Assembly (NCBI RefSeq): GCF_944380975.1
Contig: NZ_CALWJK010000005.1
Coordinates: forward strand, 1-64,000
DNA: 64,000 nt
Direction of reading: 5' to 3'
Source: an uncultured Agathobaculum sp.
Lineage (GTDB): Bacteria > Bacillota > Clostridia > Oscillospirales > Butyricicoccaceae
The notes below the pieces were generated by a model that did no database searches, was not told where the DNA came from, and was given only the letters and a program-made list of their open reading frames with translations. Positions 1 to 7,764 of this stretch are shown here, in pieces (the stretch's first letter is position 1; each line of letters begins with the position of its first letter). The position numbers were made by a program, and so were the translations under genes.

Positions 1-705
1 ATCGTGGTTTACCGCTGGTCCGGCCCGACCGAGGAGCAGCGCCAGCACGCAGTCGCCAACTGGAAGCGCATGATCGAGATCGCGGTCAATATGGGCGTGC
101 CGGTCATCAACACCGAGTTCTCCGGCGACCCCAACCAACAGGAGATCTGCAACGGCATGTTCTACAAGTCGATGGAGGAATTGCTGCCCATCATCGAGCG
201 CGAAGGCCTGCGCGTCGAGATCCAGTCCCATCCGTACGACTTCTGCGAGCTGAACGACGAAACCTGCGATATCGTTAAGTCCTTCCGCTCCAAGAACCTC
301 GGCTATGTTTACTCGGCATCCCACGGCTTCTTCTACGATCAGGGCAAGGGCGACGTACGCCACATGCTTCGCTATGCAGGCGACGAACTGACCCACGTTC
401 TGCTCGCAGACACCTGGAACCAGACCAAGGACTGCCGCTACATCCTCAACCCGCCTTGGCTTAACAGCCGCGGCCGCGCGGACGTCACCATCCACCAGCA
501 CACCGCCATGGGCGAAGGCGAGGTAGACTTTGACGGCATCTTCGAGACCCTGCGCGACATGGATTTCGCTAACAAGCAGCTGAAGCCCGACGCACCCAAG
601 GTCGGCGGCGACAACATCATCTGCGTATCCTACTTCGGCTTCCCGGAGAAAATGGATCAGCAGGCTCCTGAAGCGCTCGAGCGCATCAAACGTGAACTTC
701 TCTAA
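1..705 (+). CDS. Sugar phosphate isomerase/epimerase-like TIM-barrel protein (5' truncated by window edge)
   Basis: The frame is open from the first base, so the true start lies to the left and only the last ~234 codons are present. The residues visible read as the C-terminal two thirds of a xylose-isomerase-like TIM barrel (AP endonuclease family 2, as in IolE and related sugar isomerases): alternating beta/alpha segments, an SHPYDF stretch and a late HQHTAMGEGEVDF stretch, the type of His/Glu-containing loop that supplies metal ligands in this fold. Family members isomerise or epimerise sugars or inositol derivatives in the cytoplasm, but the substrate cannot be read here. A strong bidirectional terminator follows 57 bases after the stop. 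Fold assignment is fairly sure, function is not. Confidence 0.75.
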   Translation: MVVYRWSGPTEEQRQHAVANWKRMIEIAVNMGVPVINTEFSGDPNQQEICNGMFYKSMEELLPIIEREGLRVEIQSHPYDFCELNDETCDIVKSFRSKNLGYVYSASHGFFYDQGKGDVRHMLRYAGDELTHVLLADTWNQTKDCRYILNPPWLNSRGRADVTIHQHTAMGEGEVDFDGIFETLRDMDFANKQLKPDAPKVGGDNIICVSYFGFPEKMDQQAPEALERIKRELL

Positions 706-761
706 CCTCTCTTACTCTTTCTGATTTCCCGTTTTATCCCCATCAGGCGCATGCCTGAAGC

Positions 762-794
762 ACAAAAAAGAGCGGCAAAGCCGCTCTTTTTTGT
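762..794. terminator. Bidirectional intrinsic terminator
   Basis: An AAAAAAGAGCGGC / GCCGCTCTTTTTT hairpin with T runs on both strands separates the forward isomerase gene from the reverse zinc-ribbon membrane protein gene. Confidence 0.85.
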
Positions 795-795
795 G

Positions 796-1461
796 TTACA
801 GATGAAAGCGCCGCTGCAATTCCGCCTTGATGGTCTGCCACTGGAAGAGCACCAACGCTGCCAGCGACAAAATGGCCAGTCCCGCGCACAGAAGCGAGGG
901 CAGCAGCACCTGAACCCGTCCGCAGGCAATCAGAATGAGTGGCACAAGCCCCAGAAAACACGCGCCGATCAGCGGTCCGGCAAACCGCCGCAACGGCGTT
1001 TTGCAGAGTACCGCAATCAGCAGCATGGCCAGAATCCCCACGATACACACGCACGGCAGCACAAAATCCACCGACCAGCCGCGCCAGCCCGTCCACCAAT
1101 CCCATAAGAAGGATAGCACAGGAATGAGCACGACCTGCCAGCCGATATTCTGCGCCATATCGCGGCGATACGCCACGCCGACCGCCGCCGCCACCCAGAC
1201 GCACACCGCGCCCGCCACCACGAACAGCGACCAGAGCGCATGCCATCCGGTTGCGATATTGACCAGCACACAGATCACGCTCACCGCAATCGCAATCAGC
1301 GCCAACAGGCGCAGCACAAAACCGGTCGTAAAGCGCGGCTTTTCCAGCGCAGGAAACACCTCGGTGTCCGGCTCAGGCGTGCCGGAAAGCTGCCCGCCGC
1401 ACAGCGGACAGCAGGTTTTGTGACCCGCAACGGTCACTCGGCAGCTGTAGCATCGCTGCAT
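796..1461 (-). CDS. Zinc-ribbon membrane protein (DUF6320-like)
   Basis: 221 residues. The N-terminus carries two CxxC pairs (CYSC near residue 4 and CPLC near 18), a small zinc ribbon, followed by about six hydrophobic helices from residue 47 to 210 and a basic C-terminal tail. The start is fixed by GGAGGAGGGAGCGGC-ATG, and the first 28 bases overlap the end of the upstream acyltransferase gene, so the two are translationally coupled. It is the last gene of a three-gene reverse operon (esterase, acyltransferase, this). I recall similar esterase/acyltransferase/zinc-ribbon trios in other Clostridia, but the function of this protein is unknown; a role beside the acyltransferase at the membrane is inference. 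Confidence 0.8.
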   Translation of the reverse strand: MQRCYSCRVTVAGHKTCCPLCGGQLSGTPEPDTEVFPALEKPRFTTGFVLRLLALIAIAVSVICVLVNIATGWHALWSLFVVAGAVCVWVAAAVGVAYRRDMAQNIGWQVVLIPVLSFLWDWWTGWRGWSVDFVLPCVCIVGILAMLLIAVLCKTPLRRFAGPLIGACFLGLVPLILIACGRVQVLLPSLLCAGLAILSLAALVLFQWQTIKAELQRRFHL

Positions 1462-2741
1462 GCCGCTCCCTCCTCCTCATGGTATTCGTTGCTGCGAATC
1501 TCGATCTCGATCCCCTCGTTGGTCAGCAGTTCAAAAAAGCGGCGCTGCACTTCGGTGTTCTCAAAAGCCGACGTAAAGCCAAAATGCAGGCTGTTTCCGA
1601 ACGAACAGGTGCAAAGCTGCGTTGCACCCGTTGACATAAACACACCGAAGCCGCGCACAAAGGGATGCAGCGCTTCGGGCAAACGGAATTTACCGACGTT
1701 GGACAATGCCGCCGTCTCGCCGCGGTCAGACACTGCACCGGACAGCCGCAGTACCGGATTTTTGAGTGCCAGCGGAATCACCCGCAATACCGGGTTATGT
1801 TCGAGCGCCGCCAGTTGGTTCATGCGCGCCCCCAGCCGCTCCGGCGTGAGTTCTTCCTTAAAAGCCGCCGCTACACAGGCGACGATATCCTCGATCTCAC
1901 CGCTCCGCCTCGAAAAATCATATCCGACGCGTATCGTGCCGAAAAAGTTGCGCGTCGTGCGCGACGGGAAAAAGCTGCGCAGATCAACCGGAATGGTCAA
2001 AATCACCGGTTTTTTCTGCTCTCGGACATACATTTCGCTGTGAATAGCGGACAGCAGCAGCGCGGTCATATAAACGGTCAGCGTCGCGCCGCAGCGGTGC
2101 GCCGCAGCGAGCACCTGCCGCACGTCCGCCACGCCCTCGATGATGGTCAGACCGCCGTCCGCGCGGCGCACACCGCGCAAACGATAGGCGCGACCCAATC
2201 CCTCAGCGGTCTTGCCGCCGCTGTGCGGCTTATAATACTTCTGAAAGCTGTCTGCCCAGCGCTGGGATACCGACGCCTGCGTGATTCCGTCCACCCCGGC
2301 TTCCGGGTGACGCAGTATCAGATAGGCAGTCATCAGCGATTCAAAAAACTCGATCGCACCCGCGCCGTCCGCCAACACATGATACATATCCAGACTGACC
2401 TTATGCCGCCAGTAGCTAATCCTGAACAGGAGCGATCGGCTGCCCTCATAGAGCGCCGCACACGGCGGCGCATGCTCCGGCACAACCGAGGGCCGCATGG
2501 TGGTCTGCTCCAAATAGTACCAGAACACGCCGCGCCGCATGACCATCAGCAGATGTGGATACCGCTCGAGCGTGCGTGCGAGCGCGGTTTGCAGCACATC
2601 GGGCGCGACCGGCTCGGTCAGCTCACACGACAGACGGAACACCCCCGTGGCCGACCCATGCGAGGTCGGCGGAAAGATCTTGGCCGCGTTGTCCAAACGG
2701 CTCCAGCTTAAATTTTTTTGATTTCGTTTGGCGTTTGGCAT
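1434..2741 (-). CDS. Condensation-superfamily acyltransferase (alcohol acetyltransferase-like)
   Basis: 435 residues. It carries the HxxxDG catalytic motif of the CoA-dependent acyltransferase / NRPS condensation / WS-DGAT superfamily (HVLADG, His121 and Asp125), preceded by the typical N-terminal half with an RYPHLLM stretch. Such enzymes transfer an acyl group from CoA or a carrier protein to an alcohol or amine. The ATG lies 8 bases after GGGGAG; its start overlaps the end of the upstream esterase gene by 34 bases and its end overlaps the zinc-ribbon membrane gene by 28, a tightly coupled operon. There are no carrier or adenylation domains nearby, so this is not a canonical NRPS. The acceptor is unknown; lipid or small alcohol acylation paired with the esterase is an inference. 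Confidence 0.75.
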   Translation of the reverse strand: MPNAKRNQKNLSWSRLDNAAKIFPPTSHGSATGVFRLSCELTEPVAPDVLQTALARTLERYPHLLMVMRRGVFWYYLEQTTMRPSVVPEHAPPCAALYEGSRSLLFRISYWRHKVSLDMYHVLADGAGAIEFFESLMTAYLILRHPEAGVDGITQASVSQRWADSFQKYYKPHSGGKTAEGLGRAYRLRGVRRADGGLTIIEGVADVRQVLAAAHRCGATLTVYMTALLLSAIHSEMYVREQKKPVILTIPVDLRSFFPSRTTRNFFGTIRVGYDFSRRSGEIEDIVACVAAAFKEELTPERLGARMNQLAALEHNPVLRVIPLALKNPVLRLSGAVSDRGETAALSNVGKFRLPEALHPFVRGFGVFMSTGATQLCTCSFGNSLHFGFTSAFENTEVQRRFFELLTNEGIEIEIRSNEYHEEEGAACSDATAAE

Positions 2742-3670
2742 GTGATTGACTCCCCATTCAGGAATTGTTCGATCAGATCATAGGTACGCCGCACCATCGG
2801 AAACCGCATGGGCAGCGAGAAATAACCGTGCAGCGCGTCCGGCATGCGGTACTGCTCCACCGAATTGCCTGCTTCCCGCAGCGCTTGGGCATATGCTTCA
2901 CCTTCATCACACAGCGGGTCAAACTCCGCAGTCACGACCAGTGTGCGCGGCTGGCGAGATAAATCCTCGGCAAGCAGCGGCGCAAAATACGGGTTCTGCA
3001 TCCGCGTCTCGTCTCCACCCGCATATAGCATCATGTAGTCGCATACGCGCTTGGCAGTCAGTAGATAGTCCGTGCCGTTTTCCCGCACGGAATCAAAGCG
3101 CGAATCGGGCGAATGGTCGTGGTAGGTCGCGGGATAAATCAGAATCTGCTGCGCGACTTCAAACTCCCCGCGGTCGCGCGCCATCAGCGACACCGCCGCC
3201 GCCAGATTGCCGCCTGCCGAATCCCCAATCAGTGTGATCTCCTGTGAGCGCACACCGAACTGCTCGGGATGGCAGTAGACCTCGCGTGCTGCGGCATAGC
3301 AGTCCTCCAAGCCCTCCGGAAACACATGCTCAGGTGCAAGGCCATATTCCACCGAGGCCACGCGGCAGCCTGTGCGTCGTGCTAGATTGCGGCAGACTGC
3401 ATTATATGTATCCACGTTCTCGAGCACCCAGCCGCCGCCGTGGAAAAACAGCAGCAAACGGCCATCCGTCTGCTTTTTCGGGGTGTAGATGCGTACGCGG
3501 ATCTCGTGCCCGTCCCGTTCAATTTTGTGATCCCACAGATGGTATAGCGGCGCCAGCGGTGTGCGCAGGCCGCGCACCGCTCGCTCTACTCGATAGGTCT
3601 TTCCTACGTCAATATTTGCCGTATAGCTCAGTGCGTGCAGCGCGGCACGCATCGCCTTGCTGATTGCCAT
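2708..3670 (-). CDS. Alpha/beta hydrolase of the hormone-sensitive-lipase family
   Basis: 320 residues, the usual size for HSL-type bacterial esterases. The oxyanion-hole HGGG is at residues 77-80, the nucleophile elbow GDSAGG puts Ser151 in place, and Asp251 (EFDPLCDEG) and His281 (DALHGYF) complete the triad. No signal peptide is visible, so a cytoplasmic carboxylesterase or deacetylase. It starts at an ATG behind GGAGAACAGACA and leads the operon with the acyltransferase and zinc-ribbon membrane protein; a TTGCGC-17-TATACT promoter sits 32-60 bases upstream. The pairing of a hydrolase with an acyltransferase suggests a cycle of acylation and deacylation on the same class of compound, which is inference. 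Confidence 0.88.
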   Translation of the reverse strand: MAISKAMRAALHALSYTANIDVGKTYRVERAVRGLRTPLAPLYHLWDHKIERDGHEIRVRIYTPKKQTDGRLLLFFHGGGWVLENVDTYNAVCRNLARRTGCRVASVEYGLAPEHVFPEGLEDCYAAAREVYCHPEQFGVRSQEITLIGDSAGGNLAAAVSLMARDRGEFEVAQQILIYPATYHDHSPDSRFDSVRENGTDYLLTAKRVCDYMMLYAGGDETRMQNPYFAPLLAEDLSRQPRTLVVTAEFDPLCDEGEAYAQALREAGNSVEQYRMPDALHGYFSLPMRFPMVRRTYDLIEQFLNGESITCQTPNEIKKI

Positions 3671-3701
3671 TGTCTGTTCTCCATTTCCTCAATTTATAAA
3701 C

Positions 3702-3730
3702 AGTATATCACGCTTTGCTCCCCTGCGCAA
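3702..3730 (-). promoter_or_regulatory. Sigma-A promoter of the esterase operon
   Basis: Reading the reverse strand, -35 TTGCGC and -10 TATACT are separated by 17 bases, upstream of the esterase start at 3670. Confidence 0.6.
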
Positions 3731-3777
3731 AGCATCTATCCTTTACAGTTATTTAACACCTCCGATACTTTTTTCTC

Positions 3778-3807
3778 TTGACGAAACCGCTGTACACTCC
3801 GCATAAT
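3778..3807 (+). promoter_or_regulatory. Sigma-A promoter of the HAD phosphatase gene
   Basis: TTGACG and CATAAT with an 18-base spacer, 37 bases before the start codon at 3844; divergent from the esterase promoter. Confidence 0.55.
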
Positions 3808-3843
3808 AGAAGTAGTGTATCATACTGCGAAAGGAGAACCGAA

Positions 3844-4635
3844 ATGAGCGAAACACTTGAACTGCTTCGTCAGAAAAAAGGTTTTATCTGCGATATGGAC
3901 GGTGTCATCTATCACGGCAACCGTCTGCTCAAAGGCGTCACCGAATTTGTCGCGTGGCTGCAAAAGGAAAATAAGAGCTTTCTTTTTTTGACCAACTCAT
4001 CCGAGCGCTCGCCGCTCGAGCTTCAGCAGAAGCTCGCCCGCATGGGGCTGGAGATCGGCGAAGAGCATTTCTATACCTCGGCGCTGGCAACCGCAAAGTT
4101 TGTCGCAAGCCAGAAGCCCGGCGCATCCGCCTATGTCATCGGCGCACCCGGCTTGGTCGGCGCACTGTATGAAGCGGGTATCGTGATGAATGACGTCGAT
4201 CCCGATTATGTCATCGCAGGCGAAACCAACACCTATAACTATCAGACCATCCTCAAGGCGGTCGATCTGGTCAACAAGGGCGCGCGTTTGATTGCAACCA
4301 ACTCCGACCTGACCGGCCCGTCCGAGCAGGGCATCATCCCGGCCTGCCGCGCACTGGTCTCCCCGATCGAACTGGCAACCGGCAAGAGCGCGTATTATGT
4401 CGGCAAGCCCAACCCCCTTATGATGCGCACCGGTCTGCGCCTGCTGGGTGTGCATTCGCATGAAGCCGTCATGGTCGGTGACCGCATGGATACCGATATT
4501 GTCGCGGGCATTGAGACCGGTCTGGACACCGTTTTAGTGCTGTCCGGCTGCACGACTCGCACTGAGGTCGAAAACTACGCTTACCGGCCGCACTATATCT
4601 TAAACGGCGTGGGCGAGATTCCGCCCGCAGAATAA
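3844..4635 (+). CDS. HAD-superfamily hydrolase, class IIA (NagD/AraL-like phosphatase)
   Basis: 263 residues, typical for NagD-type enzymes. Motif I is CDMDGVIYHG with Asp17 and Asp19 as nucleophile and acid/base; motif II is the FLTNSS stretch; the C2-type cap occupies the middle; a late VGDRMDTDI supplies the Mg-binding aspartates. These are cytoplasmic Mg-dependent phosphatases acting on sugar phosphates, glycolytic by-products or nucleotides; the real substrate cannot be predicted. The start at ATG 3844 is set by AAAGGAG six bases before it; the frame stays open upstream but has no ribosome binding site there. Stand-alone gene with its own promoter and terminator. Confidence 0.88.
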   Translation: MSETLELLRQKKGFICDMDGVIYHGNRLLKGVTEFVAWLQKENKSFLFLTNSSERSPLELQQKLARMGLEIGEEHFYTSALATAKFVASQKPGASAYVIGAPGLVGALYEAGIVMNDVDPDYVIAGETNTYNYQTILKAVDLVNKGARLIATNSDLTGPSEQGIIPACRALVSPIELATGKSAYYVGKPNPLMMRTGLRLLGVHSHEAVMVGDRMDTDIVAGIETGLDTVLVLSGCTTRTEVENYAYRPHYILNGVGEIPPAE

Positions 4636-4649
4636 CCTGCAAACCATAG

Positions 4650-4679
4650 ACAGCCCGCCATCCGGCGGGCTGTTTTTTG
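4650..4679 (+). terminator. Intrinsic terminator after the HAD gene
   Basis: ACAGCCCGCC-atcc-GGCGGGCTGT hairpin followed by TTTTTT. Confidence 0.88.
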
Positions 4680-4744
4680 TCATACGCGGATAAAATGCGG
4701 ACAATTCCGTGCTATACTGGAAGCAACAAAAGGAGGGGATGGAC

Positions 4745-5419
4745 ATGGCGGGACACATTCTTCTGGCAGAGGACGACAACGCGCTCTCTGCGCTCATGCA
4801 GGACTTTTTCCGGGCGGCGGGCGTTGCCGTCACCCCGGCGTATGACGGTGAACAGGCGCTCACGCTCGCACAGGAACGCAGCTTCGACCTGCTGGTGCTG
4901 GACGTGATGATGCCGCACCTCAACGGTCTCGAAGTGTGCCAAGCTGTGCGGCGTGAGAGCGATGTGCCGGTGATTTTCGTCACCGCACTCGGGCAGGAGG
5001 GCGACACGCTCGCGGGCTTCCGCGCGGGCGCGGACGATTACATCACAAAGCCGTTTTCCTTCCCCGTGCTGGTCGCCAAAGTTCAGGCGCTCACGCGCCG
5101 GGCGCGCGGTCTGCGGCTGGGCGCAACCGAGCTGGGCTACGGCAACATTTTGCTGGACACCGCGACGCACGCGGTCACGGTGGACGGCGTACCGGTGTCC
5201 TTGCGCCCCAAGGAGGTGCAGATTCTCGAGCTGTTGCTGCGAGAACAGGGACGCACCGTGTCGCGCGATTTGCTGATCGAGCGCGTGTGGGGCGTGAACT
5301 TCGACGGCGACGAGCGCATGGTGGACCGCCATGTGGCAAGTCTGCGCAAAGCACTCGGCACAGCGGCGCAGCACATCAAAGCGGTCTACGGCAAGGGCTA
5401 CCGATTGGGGGGATCGTGA
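4745..5419 (+). CDS. OmpR/PhoB-family response regulator
   Basis: 224 residues. Receiver domain with acidic pocket EDD (9-11), phosphoacceptor Asp53 (LDVMMP), Thr near 82 (FVTALG) and Lys at 102 (TKPF), followed by a winged-helix trans_reg_C domain ending in the AVYGKGYRLG motif. It binds DNA as a transcription factor once phosphorylated by the kinase encoded directly downstream. Two ATGs compete: 4739 is only two bases from the AGGAGGGG site, 4745 is eight bases away, so 4745 is preferred. The stop codon overlaps the kinase start by one base (TGATG). A TGCTATACT extended -10 sits at 4711-4718. The regulated genes are not evident. Confidence 0.9.
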   Translation: MAGHILLAEDDNALSALMQDFFRAAGVAVTPAYDGEQALTLAQERSFDLLVLDVMMPHLNGLEVCQAVRRESDVPVIFVTALGQEGDTLAGFRAGADDYITKPFSFPVLVAKVQALTRRARGLRLGATELGYGNILLDTATHAVTVDGVPVSLRPKEVQILELLLREQGRTVSRDLLIERVWGVNFDGDERMVDRHVASLRKALGTAAQHIKAVYGKGYRLGGS

Positions 5420-7137
5420 TGAAAAAGCTCAAAGCATTCTGGCTGCGACGCAGCATTGCGACACGCCTAACGGCGCTGTTTGCTGTATTTTTAGTGCTTG
5501 GCGGCCTGTTTTGGTTGTGGCCGATGTGCAAGCTGGCCGAGCGCTATCACGCAGAAAACCAGTTTTATCTGACCGACACTGCAAACGATTACACTGCTGC
5601 CAAGCTGCAAGAAGCGCTTGGCTACACGCCGCAGGCGCTGCCCAGCCCCGGCACAGAAGCATACTGGCAGCTAAGAAGCGCGCTCTTTTACGACTATTGG
5701 GGCGAATTGACTGCGCTGACGTACTACGACCCAGTCAGTTCCGAAAATATCTATTTTCCACCCCGCATCCTTGTGGACGCAACGCTGGCGGACAGCCCCG
5801 CAATCGATGTGGACATCGGTCTGTTTCCCACCGAGGACATCATCGCCATCTGTCAGGATCTCACCGAACCAAATACGACTGCCGATGCGCGTTTGACCGC
5901 TTACGGCATGCAAATCGGCAACAACTTTTTCCCCAACCGCATCGTGCATGCAGATGGGCGTGTTTTCCAGTCAACCATTCCCGTCCCCGAAGAGTCTACC
6001 TGCATCCCGACCTCTACCGTTGGCATCAAATATGACGATCTGGAGGCGCTCGCCTTCGCCCTCGATACGCTCCGCCACTACGGGCCGATGAATACACCGT
6101 CCGAGCAGCCGATTTCCCCGCCGCGCGGCATCGACTATGCGGCAAACTATCAGGATATCCGACTGACCGCCGAAACAGGCTATCAGATCGCAACCATCCG
6201 CACCTACTCCCTGTCTGCCTGCGTCTGGCAGTCCGTCCGTGTGCCGGTGCTGCTGCTTATCGTGCTGCTTGTGCTTTCGCTGTGGCTGCTGCACCGGCAA
6301 ATCCGGCGCACGGTCACGCAACCGCTGTGGGAGACCACCCGGCAGGCGCAGCTGGTCTCGACGCTGCAATTTGATGAATTTTGCCCCGACACCGCCCGCG
6401 GCGACGAGATCGGTGACCTCAACCGCGCGCTCGCGGACATGGCAGGCGACCTGCATCAACGCTGGGACAGCGAACGCGACCTCGAAGACCGGCGGCAGCA
6501 GTTTGTCGCGGCGGCCAGTCACGACCTGAAAACCCCGCTCGCGCTCATCGGCGGCTACGCCGAAGCCATTGCGCAGGACATTTCGCCCGAGGAAAACGCG
6601 CGCTACCTTGCCGCTATCGAGCAAGAGACCACCCGTATGAACAGTCTGGTGCGTGAAATGCTCGACTACACCCGTCTCGACCGCACGGACGAGTTAGAGC
6701 ACCGCACCACGATCGATCTCGCTGCCTTATTGCGATCCATGCTGGAGGAATACGCACCACTGTTCGAGCGCCGCCGCCTGACCGTAACGCTTGCCGACAG
6801 CGTGCGCATCCGCGGCGACGAGACGCTGCTGCGCCGCGCGTTCGGCTGTCTGCTGGAAAACGCTGCAAAATACTCGCCTGAGGGTGGACGTGTCGCGGTC
6901 GTACTCCGCCGAAGCGGCAGGCCGCTCCTCACGGTCGAAAACGAATGTGATCCCATTCCGGAAAGCGAACTGCCGCGCCTGTTTGAGATGTTCTACCGCG
7001 GCGACAAGGCAAGAGACCGCGCCGGCGGGCATGGCTTAGGTCTTGCCATCACGCAGAAAATACTTGCGCTGCACGGTCTTTCCTGCCGTGCAGAAAATAC
7101 TGAAACCGGTGTGCGCTTTGTTGTCACACGCCGGTAA
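5419..7137 (+). CDS. Two-component sensor histidine kinase
   Basis: 572 residues. A first membrane helix at about 15-37, a large ~230-residue extracytoplasmic sensor region, a second helix at about 274-292, then a HAMP-like linker, a HisKA dimerisation domain with His368 (AAASHDLKTP), an N box LLENAAKYSPEG and a G box GHGLGLAITQK in the HATPase domain. It pairs with the response regulator whose stop it overlaps (TGATG). The sensor domain resembles nothing I can name, so the signal is unknown. No transporter or efflux gene is adjacent on the same strand to hint at the regulon. Confidence 0.9.
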   Translation: MKKLKAFWLRRSIATRLTALFAVFLVLGGLFWLWPMCKLAERYHAENQFYLTDTANDYTAAKLQEALGYTPQALPSPGTEAYWQLRSALFYDYWGELTALTYYDPVSSENIYFPPRILVDATLADSPAIDVDIGLFPTEDIIAICQDLTEPNTTADARLTAYGMQIGNNFFPNRIVHADGRVFQSTIPVPEESTCIPTSTVGIKYDDLEALAFALDTLRHYGPMNTPSEQPISPPRGIDYAANYQDIRLTAETGYQIATIRTYSLSACVWQSVRVPVLLLIVLLVLSLWLLHRQIRRTVTQPLWETTRQAQLVSTLQFDEFCPDTARGDEIGDLNRALADMAGDLHQRWDSERDLEDRRQQFVAAASHDLKTPLALIGGYAEAIAQDISPEENARYLAAIEQETTRMNSLVREMLDYTRLDRTDELEHRTTIDLAALLRSMLEEYAPLFERRRLTVTLADSVRIRGDETLLRRAFGCLLENAAKYSPEGGRVAVVLRRSGRPLLTVENECDPIPESELPRLFEMFYRGDKARDRAGGHGLGLAITQKILALHGLSCRAENTETGVRFVVTRR

Positions 7138-7149
7138 ATGCGGCGAAAG

Positions 7150-7171
7150 CCGTCCCCTCAGGGACGGCCTT
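7150..7171. terminator. Hairpin between convergent kinase and PsiE-like genes
   Basis: GCCGTCCC-ctca-GGGACGGC stem just after the kinase stop and covering the last codons of the reverse gene; T tracts are short on both sides, so terminator activity is plausible rather than clear. Confidence 0.45.
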
Positions 7172-7634
7172 CCTCCGCTCTCTCTTCTTTTCTGCGTACC
7201 GTGAATCCATACACTTCCGCACGGACATCCTCTTCAATGTCCTTTTTGCTTCTCTTGCGGCGATCCAGATGCGAAATATACAGATACTTACGGATAACAA
7301 ACAACACGCCGACCGACAGCACTGCCAACAGATTTTCCAAAGGCGTCGTATGCTCCACAACCATCTGACGGGCGATCGCAAGCAGCATCACATCAACCAC
7401 CGAGTCGATCGTATAGCTGGTGATCATCTTAATCAGCTCAATGCCGATGATAATCAGGCACGCGTCACTCAAACGCTCCTGAAAATACTCCGGCACATGC
7501 AGCATCTGATCCATTTCCGTCGTACATACCAAGCCTATACTGCCGATGACACAGGCCAGCAGGATGATCAGACCCAAAACAATCTCAACGGCAGTTGCCG
7601 CAGTAGATATCTTGTCGCGCAAATCCGAATTCAT
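7158..7634 (-). CDS. PsiE-like small membrane protein
   Basis: 158 residues with four hydrophobic segments in the first ~120 residues and a charged C-terminal tail. The middle carries the stretch IDSVVDVMLLAIARQMVVEH, which matches my memory of the phosphate-starvation-inducible PsiE family (four transmembrane helices, function unknown). The start is the second ATG: GGAG lies 7 bases before 7634, while the ATG five codons upstream overlaps that Shine-Dalgarno sequence. It stands alone between two terminators. The name comes from E. coli phosphate regulation, yet I see no PHO-box-like repeats upstream and the pst locus is 30 kb away. Family call is moderate. Confidence 0.65.
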   Translation of the reverse strand: MNSDLRDKISTAATAVEIVLGLIILLACVIGSIGLVCTTEMDQMLHVPEYFQERLSDACLIIIGIELIKMITSYTIDSVVDVMLLAIARQMVVEHTTPLENLLAVLSVGVLFVIRKYLYISHLDRRKRSKKDIEEDVRAEVYGFTVRRKEERAEEGRP

Positions 7635-7683
7635 CTTTTTCTCCTTCATTCCTCATTTTCCATCCCAGTCTCAATTAGTATAG

Positions 7684-7722
7684 CAAAATTGTCCGCCGAC
7701 TGCAACAGCCGGCGGACAATTT
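7684..7722 (-). terminator. Intrinsic terminator after the NSS transporter gene
   Basis: ATTGTCCGCCG and CGGCGGACAAT arms around an 11-base loop, followed by TTT on the reverse strand; it ends the transporter transcript before the PsiE-like gene. Confidence 0.75.
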
Positions 7723-7764
7723 CCGTGGGAAAGGGACGATATTCTCGGAATTAAAGCTTTTATG

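Noticed and set aside
4739..4741. ATG at 4739 as start of the response regulator
   Set aside because: Only two bases separate it from the Shine-Dalgarno sequence; ATG 4745 has normal spacing.
7158..7649. Longer start for the PsiE-like gene at 7649
   Set aside because: The GGAG that would serve ATG 7634 lies inside the extra codons, so the downstream ATG fits better.
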